DNA of 64,000 bases from NCBI GenBank assembly GCA_030750975.1, contig JASMHC010000015.1, positions 496,001 to 560,000 of the forward strand. Direction: 5' to 3'. The notes under the pieces were generated by a model, which worked only from the letters and a program-made list of their open reading frames with translations, was not told where the DNA came from and made no database searches. The stretch's first letter is position 1. Every line of letters begins with the position of its first letter. Of the stretch, positions 17,634 to 26,600 are shown piece by piece. Origin of the DNA: Paracoccaceae bacterium. Its GTDB lineage: Bacteria; Pseudomonadota; Alphaproteobacteria; Rhodobacterales; Rhodobacteraceae. The position numbers were made by a program, and so were the translations under genes.

Positions 17634-18818
17634 TCAGGCGCCTGACGAAACGATGGCCTGCGCCAGAATGGGCACTTTGGTTTCGTTCAGCCCGGCGATG
17701 TTGATGCGCGAATCTCCGACCATGTAGATGCCGTGATCGGATTTCAGCTTGGCCACCATGTCGGGGGCAATGCCGAGGCGCGAGAACATGCCGCGATGCT
17801 GGGCGACAAAGCCGAAACGGTCCGAGCCGGACAGGCGTTGCAGCTCGTTTGCCAGCTGTTCACGCAGGCCCAGCATCGACAGCCGGATTTCTTCCAGTTC
17901 GGCCTGCCAGTCCGCACATAGCGCATCATCGTTCAGGATGGTTGCCACCAGCCGCGCACCATGATCGGGCGGGAAGGAATAGTTCTGGCGGTTCAGGTGG
18001 TTCAAGGCGCCTTGGGTGATCTTGGTATTTTCCGCGCTTTCGCTCATCGCCATCAAAAGGCCGGTACGTTCGCGGTAGATGCCAAAGTTTTTTGAACAAC
18101 TGGCGGCGATCAGCATTTCCGGCACAGACGCGGCCACGAGGCGAACGCCCGCGGCATCTTCTTCCAGCCCGTCTCCGAAACCCTGATAGGCGATATCGAT
18201 CATCGGGGTTGCGCCGGTTTGCAGAAGCACCTCGACCACGGCCTGCCATTCGGTCAGGTTCAGATTGGCGCCGGTCGGGTTGTGGCAACAGCCGTGCAGC
18301 AGCACCAGATCACCCTTTTTGGCGGTTTTGAGGTCTTCGATCATGCCGTCGAAATCAACCGCACAGGTGGTTTCGTCGAAATAACGGTACATGACCGTTT
18401 CGATGCCCAGATGATTAAGGATCGATACGTGGTTCGGCCAGGTCGGGTTCGACACGAACACGCGACCGCCCGGGTTGGCCATTTGCAGAAGCTCGAATGC
18501 CTGACGCACGGCCCCTGTGCCGCCGGGGGTGGCAACAGCGGCAATGCGGTCTCGGGCGACGGATGAGCCAAGCACCAGATTGACCATCGCGTCGCTATAG
18601 GCCGGATCACCGGCAAGCCCGGTATAGGATTTCGAGGTTTGCTCTTCCCAGACTTTCATTTCGGCGGCTTTGATTGCCCGCATGATCGGCGTGTGGCCGG
18701 TGGCGTCTTTGTAGACACCGACGCCAAGGTCGATCTTGGTGTCGCGTGGATCGCTTGCGTATTCCTGCATCAGCATCAGGATTTTGTCGGCGGGAAGCGG
18801 TTTGAGGTTCGTCAGCAT
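17634..18818 (-). CDS. Aromatic/aspartate aminotransferase (class I PLP)
   Basis: A 394-residue class I aminotransferase of the TyrB/AspC (subgroup I-alpha) type. It shows LGVGVYKDATGHTPIMRAI near the start, HGCCHNPTGANL, and the PLP lysine in SCSKNFGIYRERTG, followed by a C-terminal DSRINIAGL. It should exchange amino groups between aromatic amino acids or aspartate and 2-oxoglutarate. The chosen ATG at 18818 shares one base with the stop of sseA (TAATG), so the two are coupled. The frame is open further upstream into sseA, which I consider a shadow. Confidence 0.88.
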   Translation of the reverse strand: MLTNLKPLPADKILMLMQEYASDPRDTKIDLGVGVYKDATGHTPIMRAIKAAEMKVWEEQTSKSYTGLAGDPAYSDAMVNLVLGSSVARDRIAAVATPGGTGAVRQAFELLQMANPGGRVFVSNPTWPNHVSILNHLGIETVMYRYFDETTCAVDFDGMIEDLKTAKKGDLVLLHGCCHNPTGANLNLTEWQAVVEVLLQTGATPMIDIAYQGFGDGLEEDAAGVRLVAASVPEMLIAASCSKNFGIYRERTGLLMAMSESAENTKITQGALNHLNRQNYSFPPDHGARLVATILNDDALCADWQAELEEIRLSMLGLREQLANELQRLSGSDRFGFVAQHRGMFSRLGIAPDMVAKLKSDHGIYMVGDSRINIAGLNETKVPILAQAIVSSGA

Positions 18819-19672
18819 TATGCGTCTCCGGTGGCGACAGGCAGGGTGGGGAAAGCCCCCCATTCGGCCCATGACCCGTCGTAAAGTGAATGGTCTTTCT
18901 TGCCGAGCCTCTCCAGGGCAAGGCAGAGGATCGCGGCAGTGATGCCCGATCCGCAGGTTGTGATCGAAGGTTTGGACAAATCCACCCCGCCGGTTTCAAA
19001 GGCGGACATCAGCCCGCCTGCATCCTTCATGGTTCCGTCTTCGTTCAGAAGCGTTGCGTAATGCACGTTTTTCGAACCGGGGATATGGCCCGAGCGCAGC
19101 CCTTCGCGCGGTTCGGGTGCGTCGCCCCGGAAACGCGCGGGTGCGCGGGCATCGATGATTTCGTGGTCTTTCAGCTTTGACGCTGAGGAAACCTGCGTCA
19201 CATCCTTGATCAGGCCGTTATGGCGCTGGACCGTCATATGGCGGTCGCGCACGATCGGGGGCAGGTCTTCGGTCGGGCGGCCCTCGGCCAGCCATTTGGC
19301 CATGCCACCATCCAGAATGGCCACGTCTTTCTTGCCCATCAGGCGGAACAGCCACCAGACACGCGCGGCCGAGAACAGGCCCGCACCGTCATAGACCACG
19401 ATCTGATGTCCGTCGCCGACGCCCATCGCCCGCATCCGCGACATGAATTTCTCGACCGGCGGCACCATATGCGGCAGGTCCGAGCGTTGGTCGCTATTGT
19501 CGTCGATATCAAAGAATCGGGCACCGGGAATATGCGCCTGATCATATTCCGCACGGGCATTGCGGTTCATGTCTGGCAGATACCAAGAGGCATCAAGAAT
19601 TCTGAGATCAGGCATCTTGAGATTTGCGGCCAGCCAGTCGGTGGATACGAGCGTTTGCGGATCGTCCTTCAT
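18818..19672 (-). CDS. sseA: 3-mercaptopyruvate sulfurtransferase
   Basis: A 284-residue tandem-rhodanese protein. The N-terminal inactive domain has SWYLPDMNRNARAEYDQAHIPGARFF and the C-terminal one carries the active loop TTCGSGITAA (the CG[ST]G[VI]T pattern of mercaptopyruvate sulfurtransferases, with Cys near residue 238). It transfers sulfur from 3-mercaptopyruvate, which an aspartate aminotransferase can produce from cysteine. The aminotransferase gene coupled directly downstream fits that pathway well. GAGGGA lies before the ATG. Confidence 0.9.
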   Translation of the reverse strand: MKDDPQTLVSTDWLAANLKMPDLRILDASWYLPDMNRNARAEYDQAHIPGARFFDIDDNSDQRSDLPHMVPPVEKFMSRMRAMGVGDGHQIVVYDGAGLFSAARVWWLFRLMGKKDVAILDGGMAKWLAEGRPTEDLPPIVRDRHMTVQRHNGLIKDVTQVSSASKLKDHEIIDARAPARFRGDAPEPREGLRSGHIPGSKNVHYATLLNEDGTMKDAGGLMSAFETGGVDLSKPSITTCGSGITAAILCLALERLGKKDHSLYDGSWAEWGAFPTLPVATGDA

Positions 19673-19734
19673 GGGGATTCCCTCGGGCTTCGGTTCCTGA
19701 CTTGCCTACAGCGCGGCAGGATCAAGGGCAAGTC

Positions 19735-20211
19735 TCACTCGCCGTGGCGCAGCAGTCTCTGTTTCTGGCGGTTCCAGTCGCGCTTGGCCTCGGTCGCGCG
19801 TTTGTCGACGTTCTTTTTGCCTTTTGCGATACCAATCTTCAGCTTCGCGATGCCCTTGTGATTGAAATAAAGAACCAGCGGAACCAACGTCATGCCTTTG
19901 CGCTGGGTGTCGGCCCAAAGGCGGTTCAGCTCTTTCTTGCTGACCAGCAGTTTCCGCTTTCGTCGTTCGGCATGTTTGAAGGATTTCGCCTGCTCGTAAG
20001 GGGCGATGTAGCTGTTGGTCAACCAAAGCTCGCCGTTTTCAACCATGGCATAGCTTTCGGCAATGTTCGCACCTCCAAGGCGCAGCGATTTCACCTCGGA
20101 CCCTTCCAGAACGATGCCGCATTCGATGTCTTCTTCGATGGCATAGTCATACCGCGCCCGCCGGTTTTCGGCAGCGATTTTGTAATTCGGGTCTGACTTT
20201 GGTTTGGCCAT
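19735..20211 (-). CDS. smpB: SsrA-binding protein SmpB
   Basis: A 158-residue SmpB, which binds tmRNA and brings it to stalled ribosomes. Family hallmarks are [49 protein letters not shown] and [16 protein letters not shown], with a basic tail. The ATG at 20211 ([11 protein letters not shown]) is used in preference to a slightly longer open frame to 20223, which would overlap the upstream gene. The tmRNA gene itself is not in the window. Confidence 0.96.
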   Translation of the reverse strand: MAKPKSDPNYKIAAENRRARYDYAIEEDIECGIVLEGSEVKSLRLGGANIAESYAMVENGELWLTNSYIAPYEQAKSFKHAERRKRKLLVSKKELNRLWADTQRKGMTLVPLVLYFNHKGIAKLKIGIAKGKKNVDKRATEAKRDWNRQKQRLLRHGE

Positions 20212-20212
20212 G

Positions 20213-20716
20213 TTAATTCTCAATCAAAACGCCTGCGCGTTCCTGCATTTCCGCCTCTGACGGAGCCTGCCAGATGCGGCCCATAAAGTCGAACATGTCG
20301 CGCGTGACCTCAAGGGCGAAAGTGTCACCCTTCTCAGCGTTGCGGTTTTGCACGCGGTCCCAGCGGACAGTTTCGGGTACGTCCAGAAAATGTAGCGCCA
20401 CCGCATATCCGTTTGCATCCGCCCAATCATAGAAGATCTGGCGTTCATCCAAATTTGTGAAGCCACAATCGAAGATCACGGGCAATCCGGCGTCAATGAT
20501 CTGGTCTGCGGTGTCGCGCATTTGGGCGGCGCAGCGGCGGACGCGGGTGTGGAACCATTCGAAATCGGATGTTGGTGCGCGGTCCATAAAGAACAATTGC
20601 GCCATCCAGTCGTCGATGGACATGCGCACACCGTTAACGTCGCGGCGCAATTGTTCGGAATAGGTGGACTTGCCCGCCCCCGTTAATCCGCAGATGATAT
20701 AGACGCTGACCGGCAT
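20213..20716 (-). CDS. P-loop ATPase/kinase-like protein of unknown substrate
   Basis: A 167-residue small AAA/zeta-like nucleotide-binding protein. Walker A is [19 protein letters not shown] at residue 8 and a possible Walker B-like stretch is VIFDCGFTN near residue 85. The organisation resembles small-molecule or polynucleotide kinases (AAA_33 family), with [10 protein letters not shown] after the P-loop as the likely substrate-binding aspartates. No toxin-antitoxin partner is next to it. It ends 1 base before the smpB start, so co-transcription with smpB is likely. Confidence 0.7.
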   Translation of the reverse strand: MPVSVYIICGLTGAGKSTYSEQLRRDVNGVRMSIDDWMAQLFFMDRAPTSDFEWFHTRVRRCAAQMRDTADQIIDAGLPVIFDCGFTNLDERQIFYDWADANGYAVALHFLDVPETVRWDRVQNRNAEKGDTFALEVTRDMFDFMGRIWQAPSEAEMQERAGVLIEN

Positions 20717-20750
20717 AGGTGTCCTGCAATCCCGTCAAGGCAAGTCAGAG

Positions 20751-20793
20751 CGTTTCGCCCCTTTGCTTGCGTTTCAACAGTGTGGTGAAACGC
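20751..20793 (-). repeat. GAAACGC repeats and hairpin after dapA
   Basis: Three copies of GCGTTTC/GAAACGC occur within 43 bases. Two form a perfect 8-bp inverted repeat (20769-20776 and 20786-20793) with a 9-base loop, starting one base beyond the dapA stop. The lack of a T-run on the dapA strand makes it a weak terminator candidate. The motif recurs near 26.4, 35.5 and 43.6 kb. Confidence 0.5.
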
Positions 20794-20794
20794 T

Positions 20795-21670
20795 TTAGTT
20801 GACCAGACCGGCATGGCGCATGGCCTTGTCAATGGCTGCCTTGGTGCCGTCGGAAATTCCGACCAGCGGCAGGCGCACCTCGTCGCTGCAAAGGCCCAGT
20901 TGGGACATTCCGTATTTGGCACCGGCCAGGCCCGGCTCGATAAAGATCGCTTCATGCAGCGGCATCAGGCGGTCCTGATATTCCAGTGCTTTTCCGTAAT
21001 CGCCCGCCAGCGTAGCCTCTTGAAACTCGGCGCAGAGTTTCGGGGCGACGTTTGCCGTGACCGAAATACAGCCAACGCCGCCATGGGCGTTAAAGCCCAA
21101 CGCAGTGGCGTCTTCGCCCGAAAGCTGGATGAAGTCCGTACCACATGCCGCACGTTGCTGAGATACGCGGGCAATGTCGCCGGTGGCATCTTTGACACCG
21201 ACAATGCGGGGCAGCTTTGCCAGCTCTCCCATCGTGGCGGGCTTCATGTCGATGACCGAACGGCCCGGGATGTTGTAAATGATGATCGGCAGATTGCTGG
21301 CGTCATGCAGCGCTTTGAAATGCGCGATCAGGCCACCGGCGGTCGGCTTGTTGTAATAAGGGGTCACAACCAATGCCGCGTCGGCGCCCACATGTTCGGC
21401 ATGCTGGATCAGGCCAATGCCCTCGGCGGTGTTGTTTGACCCTGCACCTGCAATCACCGGAATGCGGCCAGCGGCGGCTTTGACGACCTCTTCCACCACG
21501 ATTTCATGTTCGCGATGGGTCAGCGTCGGGCTTTCACCGGTGGTTCCAACCGGAACAAGACCGTGCGACCCCTGATCGATATGCCACTCAACCAGTTTCT
21601 TGAGCGTATCCAAATCCAGCTCGCCGTTTTTGAACGGCGTGACCAGTGCGGGAAAAGATCCTTTGAACAT
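20795..21670 (-). CDS. dapA: 4-hydroxy-tetrahydrodipicolinate synthase
   Basis: A 291-residue DapA that condenses pyruvate with aspartate semialdehyde, the first lysine/diaminopimelate-specific step. Visible motifs are [25 protein letters not shown], the Tyr in [13 protein letters not shown] and the Schiff-base lysine in [11 protein letters not shown] near residue 161. I start at 21670 (MFKGSF) with AAAGGAGTG upstream; the frame is open to 21769 but that is upstream of the ribosome site. The divergent lytic transglycosylase gene starts close by. Confidence 0.95.
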   Translation of the reverse strand: MFKGSFPALVTPFKNGELDLDTLKKLVEWHIDQGSHGLVPVGTTGESPTLTHREHEIVVEEVVKAAAGRIPVIAGAGSNNTAEGIGLIQHAEHVGADAALVVTPYYNKPTAGGLIAHFKALHDASNLPIIIYNIPGRSVIDMKPATMGELAKLPRIVGVKDATGDIARVSQQRAACGTDFIQLSGEDATALGFNAHGGVGCISVTANVAPKLCAEFQEATLAGDYGKALEYQDRLMPLHEAIFIEPGLAGAKYGMSQLGLCSDEVRLPLVGISDGTKAAIDKAMRHAGLVN

Positions 21671-21755
21671 GGGTACACTCCTTTGATTTTCGCCCGTTTC
21701 GGGCCTTCGATTCGATGCGCGGACACTAGCCGCCCACACCCCCTCTGCCAAGTTT

Positions 21756-23786
21756 GTGAGTTGTTCCAAATCACAGGCTGGGTATGGTGGCGCTGTCTAT
21801 CGGTATTTGAGGCTGGAATTGCAAGTCATTCGACGCGGTTTTAATGGTGTTTTGGCATGGGTTGTTGCCCTTTTCCCCAGTCTGACGATGGCAGAGACGC
21901 CATTCGAGCAGGCGCTCGAGGAAATGCGCAAGTACCGCTGGGATTCGGCGCTCGAGATTGCCGAACAGGATGGCCAGCTGGCCCGTGATATTATCGAGTG
22001 GCACAGGCTTCGCGCGGGGCAGGGCACATATGAAGAGGTTGTGGATTTTCTGAACCGCCGTCCGGATTGGCCCGGGCTGGCGTTGCTGCGCAAGAACAGC
22101 GAGAAATCCTTGATTGGGCGTTCGGCGCGTGAGGTGCTTGATTTTTTTGCCGAAGACGATCCCCGAACCCCTACAGGGGCCATTCTGAAAGCGCAGTCGA
22201 TGATCCGCGCGGGTGATGAGACCGGTGCAAATCAACTGATCGCCCGGATATGGCGCAGCGAAGCCCTGAGCGATACCGAATTTGCCAGCATCAGCGATCA
22301 GTTCGAAACCGTTATATCCCCTCTATTGACCGAGCGGCTGGACAGGATGCTGTGGGACAATCGCCCGGACGAGGTGGCGCGGCTTTTGCCAGACGCGGAT
22401 GCGGGGTGGAAGGCCCTTGCCAAGGCGCGTTTGGCCCTGCGGCAAGATCAGGATGGCGTTGACGCCTTGATTGCGGCGATCCCAGCAGCATTGCTTGACG
22501 ATCCTGGTCTGGCCTACGAAAGGTTTCGTTGGCGCTTGCGAAAAGGCCGCGAAGAGGACGCAATCGAGATGCTGCGCAGCCTAAGCGGGTCGGCCCAATC
22601 TTTGGGACGGCCTGAATACTGGGCATCCTCGCGGCGCAATCTGGCAAGGGGGCTGATGCTGGACGGGCAAGGCGATCTGGCCTATGCGCTTGCCGCGAAC
22701 CATTCGCTGAGCCAACAGAATTCCACCTTTGCCGATCTTGAATGGCTTGCGGGCTATGTGGCGCTGAAATTGCTGAAAGACGCGGATCGCGCGATCGCGC
22801 ATTTCAAACAATTTTTTGACGTTGTCAGCAGCCCGATCTCGCGTGCGCGGGCGGGGTATTGGCTGGGGCGGGCCTATACCTTGGCCGGTGATACCACCGC
22901 GGCAAAGGCCGCGTTTGAACAAGCCGCCGCAAATACGACTGCCTATTACGGTATCCTTTCCGCCGAAGCGCTGGGCCGATCGCCGGAATACCGGCCCGCA
23001 AGCGTGGATAAAGATGCCTGGCGGACGGCGGATTTCACCCGGTCATCCAATTTTCAGGTCGGGTTGATCAGTATATCCTTGAACGAATCCTATCTGGCCG
23101 AGCGGTTCTTTGTGCAATTGTCCGAAACTCTGGATGACGCGGAAATTGCCAAGCTTGGCCTGATGCTGGAACAGATGTCCCAGCCGTATCTTGCGTTGCG
23201 GGTCGCCAAGCACGGAGTTCGGATGGGCGAGTTGCCGCTTGGACCCTATTTCCCGCTTCATGCGATGGCGGATTACGCGCTGCCGGTGAATGCCGAACTG
23301 GTGATGGCAATCGCCCGCCGCGAAAGCGAATTTGATCCGGGCGCCGTCAGCCGTGCAGGGGCCGCCGGTCTGCTTCAGCTTATGCCGGGAACCGCGACCG
23401 ATATGGCGGCCGAGCTTGGCTTGCCAATGGACAAGCAACGCCTTGTGACCGACTGGAAGTACAATGCCGCGCTGGGCAGCGCCTATCTGGCGCAATTGGT
23501 TGAACGATTTGGCGGCAATATCGTTCTTGTGGCGGCGGCCTATAATGCCGGCCCGAACCGCGTTGATGCGTGGATTGAGGAATTCGGCGACCCGCGCGCC
23601 ATAGGCGTCGATATCGTTGATTGGGTCGAGGCCATTCCCTATCGCGAGACCCGCAACTACGTGATGCGCGTCGCCGAAAGCCTGCCGGTTTATCGCGCCC
23701 GATTGGGTCTGCCTGACCCGGGTCTTTCCTTCAGCCGCGAACTTGCCGGATCAACCCTGCGCACGTTCGCGCCAAAGGGTGAATAG
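21756..23786 (+). CDS. Soluble lytic murein transglycosylase (Slt70-like)
   Basis: About 676 residues. A helical superhelix domain (residues 50-490) precedes a C-terminal lysozyme-like SLT domain. The catalytic Glu lies in [11 protein letters not shown] near residue 525, followed by [16 protein letters not shown] and [14 protein letters not shown]. It cleaves glycan strands of peptidoglycan in the periplasm. The N-terminus is unclear: the 21756 ATG gives 40 residues before [10 protein letters not shown], and a downstream TTG (for instance 21819, with GAGGCTGGA upstream) would give a more normal signal peptide. Its last 36 bases overlap the opposite-strand EamA gene. Confidence 0.88.
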   Translation: MSCSKSQAGYGGAVYRYLRLELQVIRRGFNGVLAWVVALFPSLTMAETPFEQALEEMRKYRWDSALEIAEQDGQLARDIIEWHRLRAGQGTYEEVVDFLNRRPDWPGLALLRKNSEKSLIGRSAREVLDFFAEDDPRTPTGAILKAQSMIRAGDETGANQLIARIWRSEALSDTEFASISDQFETVISPLLTERLDRMLWDNRPDEVARLLPDADAGWKALAKARLALRQDQDGVDALIAAIPAALLDDPGLAYERFRWRLRKGREEDAIEMLRSLSGSAQSLGRPEYWASSRRNLARGLMLDGQGDLAYALAANHSLSQQNSTFADLEWLAGYVALKLLKDADRAIAHFKQFFDVVSSPISRARAGYWLGRAYTLAGDTTAAKAAFEQAAANTTAYYGILSAEALGRSPEYRPASVDKDAWRTADFTRSSNFQVGLISISLNESYLAERFFVQLSETLDDAEIAKLGLMLEQMSQPYLALRVAKHGVRMGELPLGPYFPLHAMADYALPVNAELVMAIARRESEFDPGAVSRAGAAGLLQLMPGTATDMAAELGLPMDKQRLVTDWKYNAALGSAYLAQLVERFGGNIVLVAAAYNAGPNRVDAWIEEFGDPRAIGVDIVDWVEAIPYRETRNYVMRVAESLPVYRARLGLPDPGLSFSRELAGSTLRTFAPKGE

Positions 23787-24620
23787 CCCTGCGCAAACCA
23801 CGACCGCAGCCCCGATGGCCACATTCGTTTCAAGGGTTTCGCCAAAGATCATGATCCCGAAGAATGACGCAAAGACCAGCTGTAAATAGGCAAAGGGCTG
23901 GACCGAGCTTGCCTCGGCCACCTCGTAGCATTTGATCAAGGTGTAGTGCCCCAACGCGCCAGTCACACATAAGGCCCCCATCCAAAGCCAGTCCGTGCTG
24001 GACATGGGTTCCCAGAACCAGACCCCCACAAGCGTGATCGCCACGGCCCCGACGGTGCCGGTCCAGAAAAACGATGTATTGGCATTGTCGCGCCGTGCCG
24101 CATAGCGTGTCAGTAGGCCGTAAAGGGCAAAAAGCGCGGCAGATAACAGCGGTACGAATGCCGCAGGTGAAAAGACCCCATAGCCGGGTTGCAGGATGAT
24201 CAGCACTCCGACAAAGCCAATTCCAATGGCCACCCACCGCCGCCAGCCGACCTTTTCGCCCAGAACAGGGGCCGATAGCGCGGCGATGATCAGGGGATAG
24301 CTGGTAAACACCGCATGGCTTTCAACAAGGCCGAGCAAGGTGAAGGCATAGACCATCACGACTATTTCAAGGACAAGCACCAGACCTCGGATGATCTGCA
24401 ACACAGGCTGAGAGGTTTGCGCCGCTTTTCGCAGCCCACCGGCCTGGCGGCTGGTGACGGTCATCACAAATAGCGCAAAGAACCAATAGCGCAGCATAAC
24501 CGGCATGATGACGTTGTATTCGCCCGCCAGATATCGGGAAATACCGTCCTGCAGGGCAAAGATGAAAGTCGTCACGATCATCAATGTGATCCCGAGACGC
24601 AAATTGCTGATCCCGCTCAT
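23751..24620 (-). CDS. EamA/DMT-family transporter
   Basis: A 289-residue inner-membrane protein with ten predicted membrane helices in two EamA repeats. The first repeat runs from about residue 8 to 140, the second from 150 to 280 (VQPFAYLQLVFASFFGIMIFGE is the typical end of repeat two). Members export amino acids, nucleosides or other metabolites; the substrate cannot be told. The start overlaps the mnmD stop by 4 bases, and its 3' end overlaps the transglycosylase gene tail to tail. Confidence 0.85.
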   Translation of the reverse strand: MSGISNLRLGITLMIVTTFIFALQDGISRYLAGEYNVIMPVMLRYWFFALFVMTVTSRQAGGLRKAAQTSQPVLQIIRGLVLVLEIVVMVYAFTLLGLVESHAVFTSYPLIIAALSAPVLGEKVGWRRWVAIGIGFVGVLIILQPGYGVFSPAAFVPLLSAALFALYGLLTRYAARRDNANTSFFWTGTVGAVAITLVGVWFWEPMSSTDWLWMGALCVTGALGHYTLIKCYEVAEASSVQPFAYLQLVFASFFGIMIFGETLETNVAIGAAVVVCAGLFTLWRERAQG

Positions 24621-25294
24621 GCGTCTGCCTTCCGCGCTGTGGTCATATGCCTTTTGCGCCCGAAGCCGGGGGTGCGGTTCACTTCGAAACCGGCATCACC
24701 CAATGCCCGTCGGACCGCCCCTGCGGCTGTATAGGTGGCGGCAGTGCCCCCTGCCTTGGTGTGATCAAAAACCGCTTGCATCAACGTCTCTTCCCAAAGC
24801 TCGGGGTTTTTGGCGGGCGAAAACCCGTCGAGAAACCAGGCGTCGAAAGAGGCATCGTGATTTGGCAAGGTGTGTCTTGCGTCACCAAGAACAATCCGGG
24901 CCTTCAGTGTTTCGGTTTCCAGGGCGGTTCGGCCCTCGGCAACGGCTTGCACCAGACATTCCGCAAGGTTCGGATCCACCGGAAACCCCGCCAACCCGCG
25001 CTGCATCTCGTCGGCATTCATCGGAAAGGCTTCGAATGTGGTAAAGTGCAGACGCCCGCCGACACCACTTTCAAGCCACGCCTGCCACGCCGCCAAAAGA
25101 TTCAGGCCGGTGCCAAAGCCAAGCTCTCCGATATGAAAACCGGGGGTGAAGCGGGCGGGCAATCCGTTACCCGCCAGAAAAACGTGTTTTGTTTCTTCCA
25201 GCCCGTTTTCAAGCGAGAAATACGGATCGTCAAAGCGTGTCGATACCGGCACGCCGTTTGAACGCCATTCAAGCCTTGCCGTCTGGTCATGCAT
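24617..25294 (-). CDS. mnmD: tRNA 5-methylaminomethyl-2-thiouridine methyltransferase (MnmD)
   Basis: A 225-residue stand-alone version of the methyltransferase domain of MnmC. It uses S-adenosylmethionine for the last step of mnm5s2U34 synthesis in tRNA wobble positions. The SAM site is IGELGFGTGLNLLAAW near residue 50 and the catalytic block is DAWFLDGFSPAKNPELW near residue 160. I start at 25294 (MHDQTARLEW) because the longer open frame runs into the divergent neighbour. The oxidase half of MnmC appears to be the divergent gene at 25357. Confidence 0.88.
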   Translation of the reverse strand: MHDQTARLEWRSNGVPVSTRFDDPYFSLENGLEETKHVFLAGNGLPARFTPGFHIGELGFGTGLNLLAAWQAWLESGVGGRLHFTTFEAFPMNADEMQRGLAGFPVDPNLAECLVQAVAEGRTALETETLKARIVLGDARHTLPNHDASFDAWFLDGFSPAKNPELWEETLMQAVFDHTKAGGTAATYTAAGAVRRALGDAGFEVNRTPGFGRKRHMTTARKADA

Positions 25295-25356
25295 CCTTGG
25301 TTTCCGTATGGAAGAAAAGCTGACAGGGACCATGAAAGGCAAAGCGGGTTTTGGCA

Positions 25357-26391
25357 ATGGCTGACGTGACAATTCGAGGGGCCGGAATTTTTGGCCTGTC
25401 CATCGCATGGGCTTGTGTCGAACGAGGTGCGAAAGTCGTTGTCGTTGATCCGAACGGAGCGGGATCGGGTTCAAGCGGAGGGCTGGTCGGCGCGCTGGCC
25501 CCGCACACGCCGGAAAATTGGAACGAGAAAAAAGCGTTTCAGTTCGAAAGTCTGATCATGGCCGAAGATTTCTGGCGCCGGGTCGACGCGGTCTCGGGCC
25601 TGTCGTCGGGCTATGCCCGAACGGGCCGATTGCAGCCTGTCGTGTCTGAGCATGCTTTGGACCTGGCGCGTCAGAGGGCGATCTTCGCGCGTGATCTGTG
25701 GCAGGGCAAGGCCGCGTGGAACGTGGTTCAGGCCGGTGATTTCGGGAATTGGGCGCCGAAAAGCGAAACAGGCTTTCTGATCCATGATACGCTTTCAGCC
25801 CGGATGTTCCCGCGCCTTGCGGGGGCGTCGATTGTTGCGGCATTGAAAAGCAAAGGCGTGGATATCCTCGGCGAAGCCCCGTCGGTCGGGCCGGCCATTT
25901 GGGCAACGGGCTATCGCGGGCTGGAAGAATTGACCCAAAACCGAGGGCGTCTTGTAGGTGCGGGCATAAAGGGCCAGTCCGCATTGCTTGCGTTTAACGC
26001 CGCCAAGAAACCCCAGCTTTTTGCCGATGCCTTGCATATTGTCCCGCATGAAAACGGGACCGTGGCCATCGGTTCAACCAGCGAACGGGAATTTGATGAT
26101 CCCCGCGCGACCGACGCGCAGTTGGATGATGTGTTGCAACGCGCGGTAAAGGCTTTTCCGGTGCTGGCGGATGCCCGGGTGCTTGAACGTTGGGCCGGTG
26201 TTCGCCCCCGCGCCAAAAGCCGGGCACCCATGTTGGGGCCGCACCCCTATCGCGCGGGTGATTTCATTGCCAATGGCGGCTTCAAGATCGGCTTTGGCAT
26301 GGCCCCGAAAGTGGCAGTGGTGATGGCCGATCTCGTGCTTGAGGGCAAAGACAGCATCCCCGCCAGCTTCCGCCCCGAAATAAGCCTTTAG
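25357..26391 (+). CDS. FAD-dependent oxidoreductase, probable MnmC C-terminal-domain homologue
   Basis: A 344-residue DAO-fold flavoprotein with VTIRGAGIFGLSIAWACVER at the N-terminus and the C-terminal ERWAGVRPRAKSRAPMLGP and NGGFKIGFGMAPKVA. This layout suits the oxidase half of MnmC (removing the carboxymethyl group of cmnm5s2U34) or a glycine-oxidase-like enzyme. The divergent mnmD 62 bases away is the main argument for the tRNA role. The ATG at 25357 is chosen over an in-frame TTG two codons earlier. Confidence 0.75.
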   Translation: MADVTIRGAGIFGLSIAWACVERGAKVVVVDPNGAGSGSSGGLVGALAPHTPENWNEKKAFQFESLIMAEDFWRRVDAVSGLSSGYARTGRLQPVVSEHALDLARQRAIFARDLWQGKAAWNVVQAGDFGNWAPKSETGFLIHDTLSARMFPRLAGASIVAALKSKGVDILGEAPSVGPAIWATGYRGLEELTQNRGRLVGAGIKGQSALLAFNAAKKPQLFADALHIVPHENGTVAIGSTSEREFDDPRATDAQLDDVLQRAVKAFPVLADARVLERWAGVRPRAKSRAPMLGPHPYRAGDFIANGGFKIGFGMAPKVAVVMADLVLEGKDSIPASFRPEISL

Positions 26392-26600
26392 CCGCAAAGC
26401 CCGGCCCCACGGCTTTGTTTCAAACTGTAACCGGATCGGCCAAAATTTGCCTTTTGCATAAGCCTGTTACAAGTTTGAAACGAAATTTGGGGTGCAACCC
26501 TGACCTTTTGGCGGCATGAAATTTACGTAAATCCTGCACTGGGAAGCTGAAGCGAGATGGTGTAAGTGAGGTACAAAGATACTTGAATACTGATATTGAA
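26392..26600 (+). promoter_or_regulatory. glmU upstream region with near-perfect inverted repeat
   Basis: A 15/16-base inverted repeat, GTTTCAAACTGTAAC at 26417-26431 and GTTACAAGTTTGAAAC at 26466-26481, is spaced by 34 bases; the arms differ by a single inserted base. A TTTACGTAAA palindrome lies at 26522-26531. The spacing and symmetry look like an operator pair for a dimeric regulator of the glmU-glmS-glmM operon. No regulator gene is adjacent. Confidence 0.45.
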
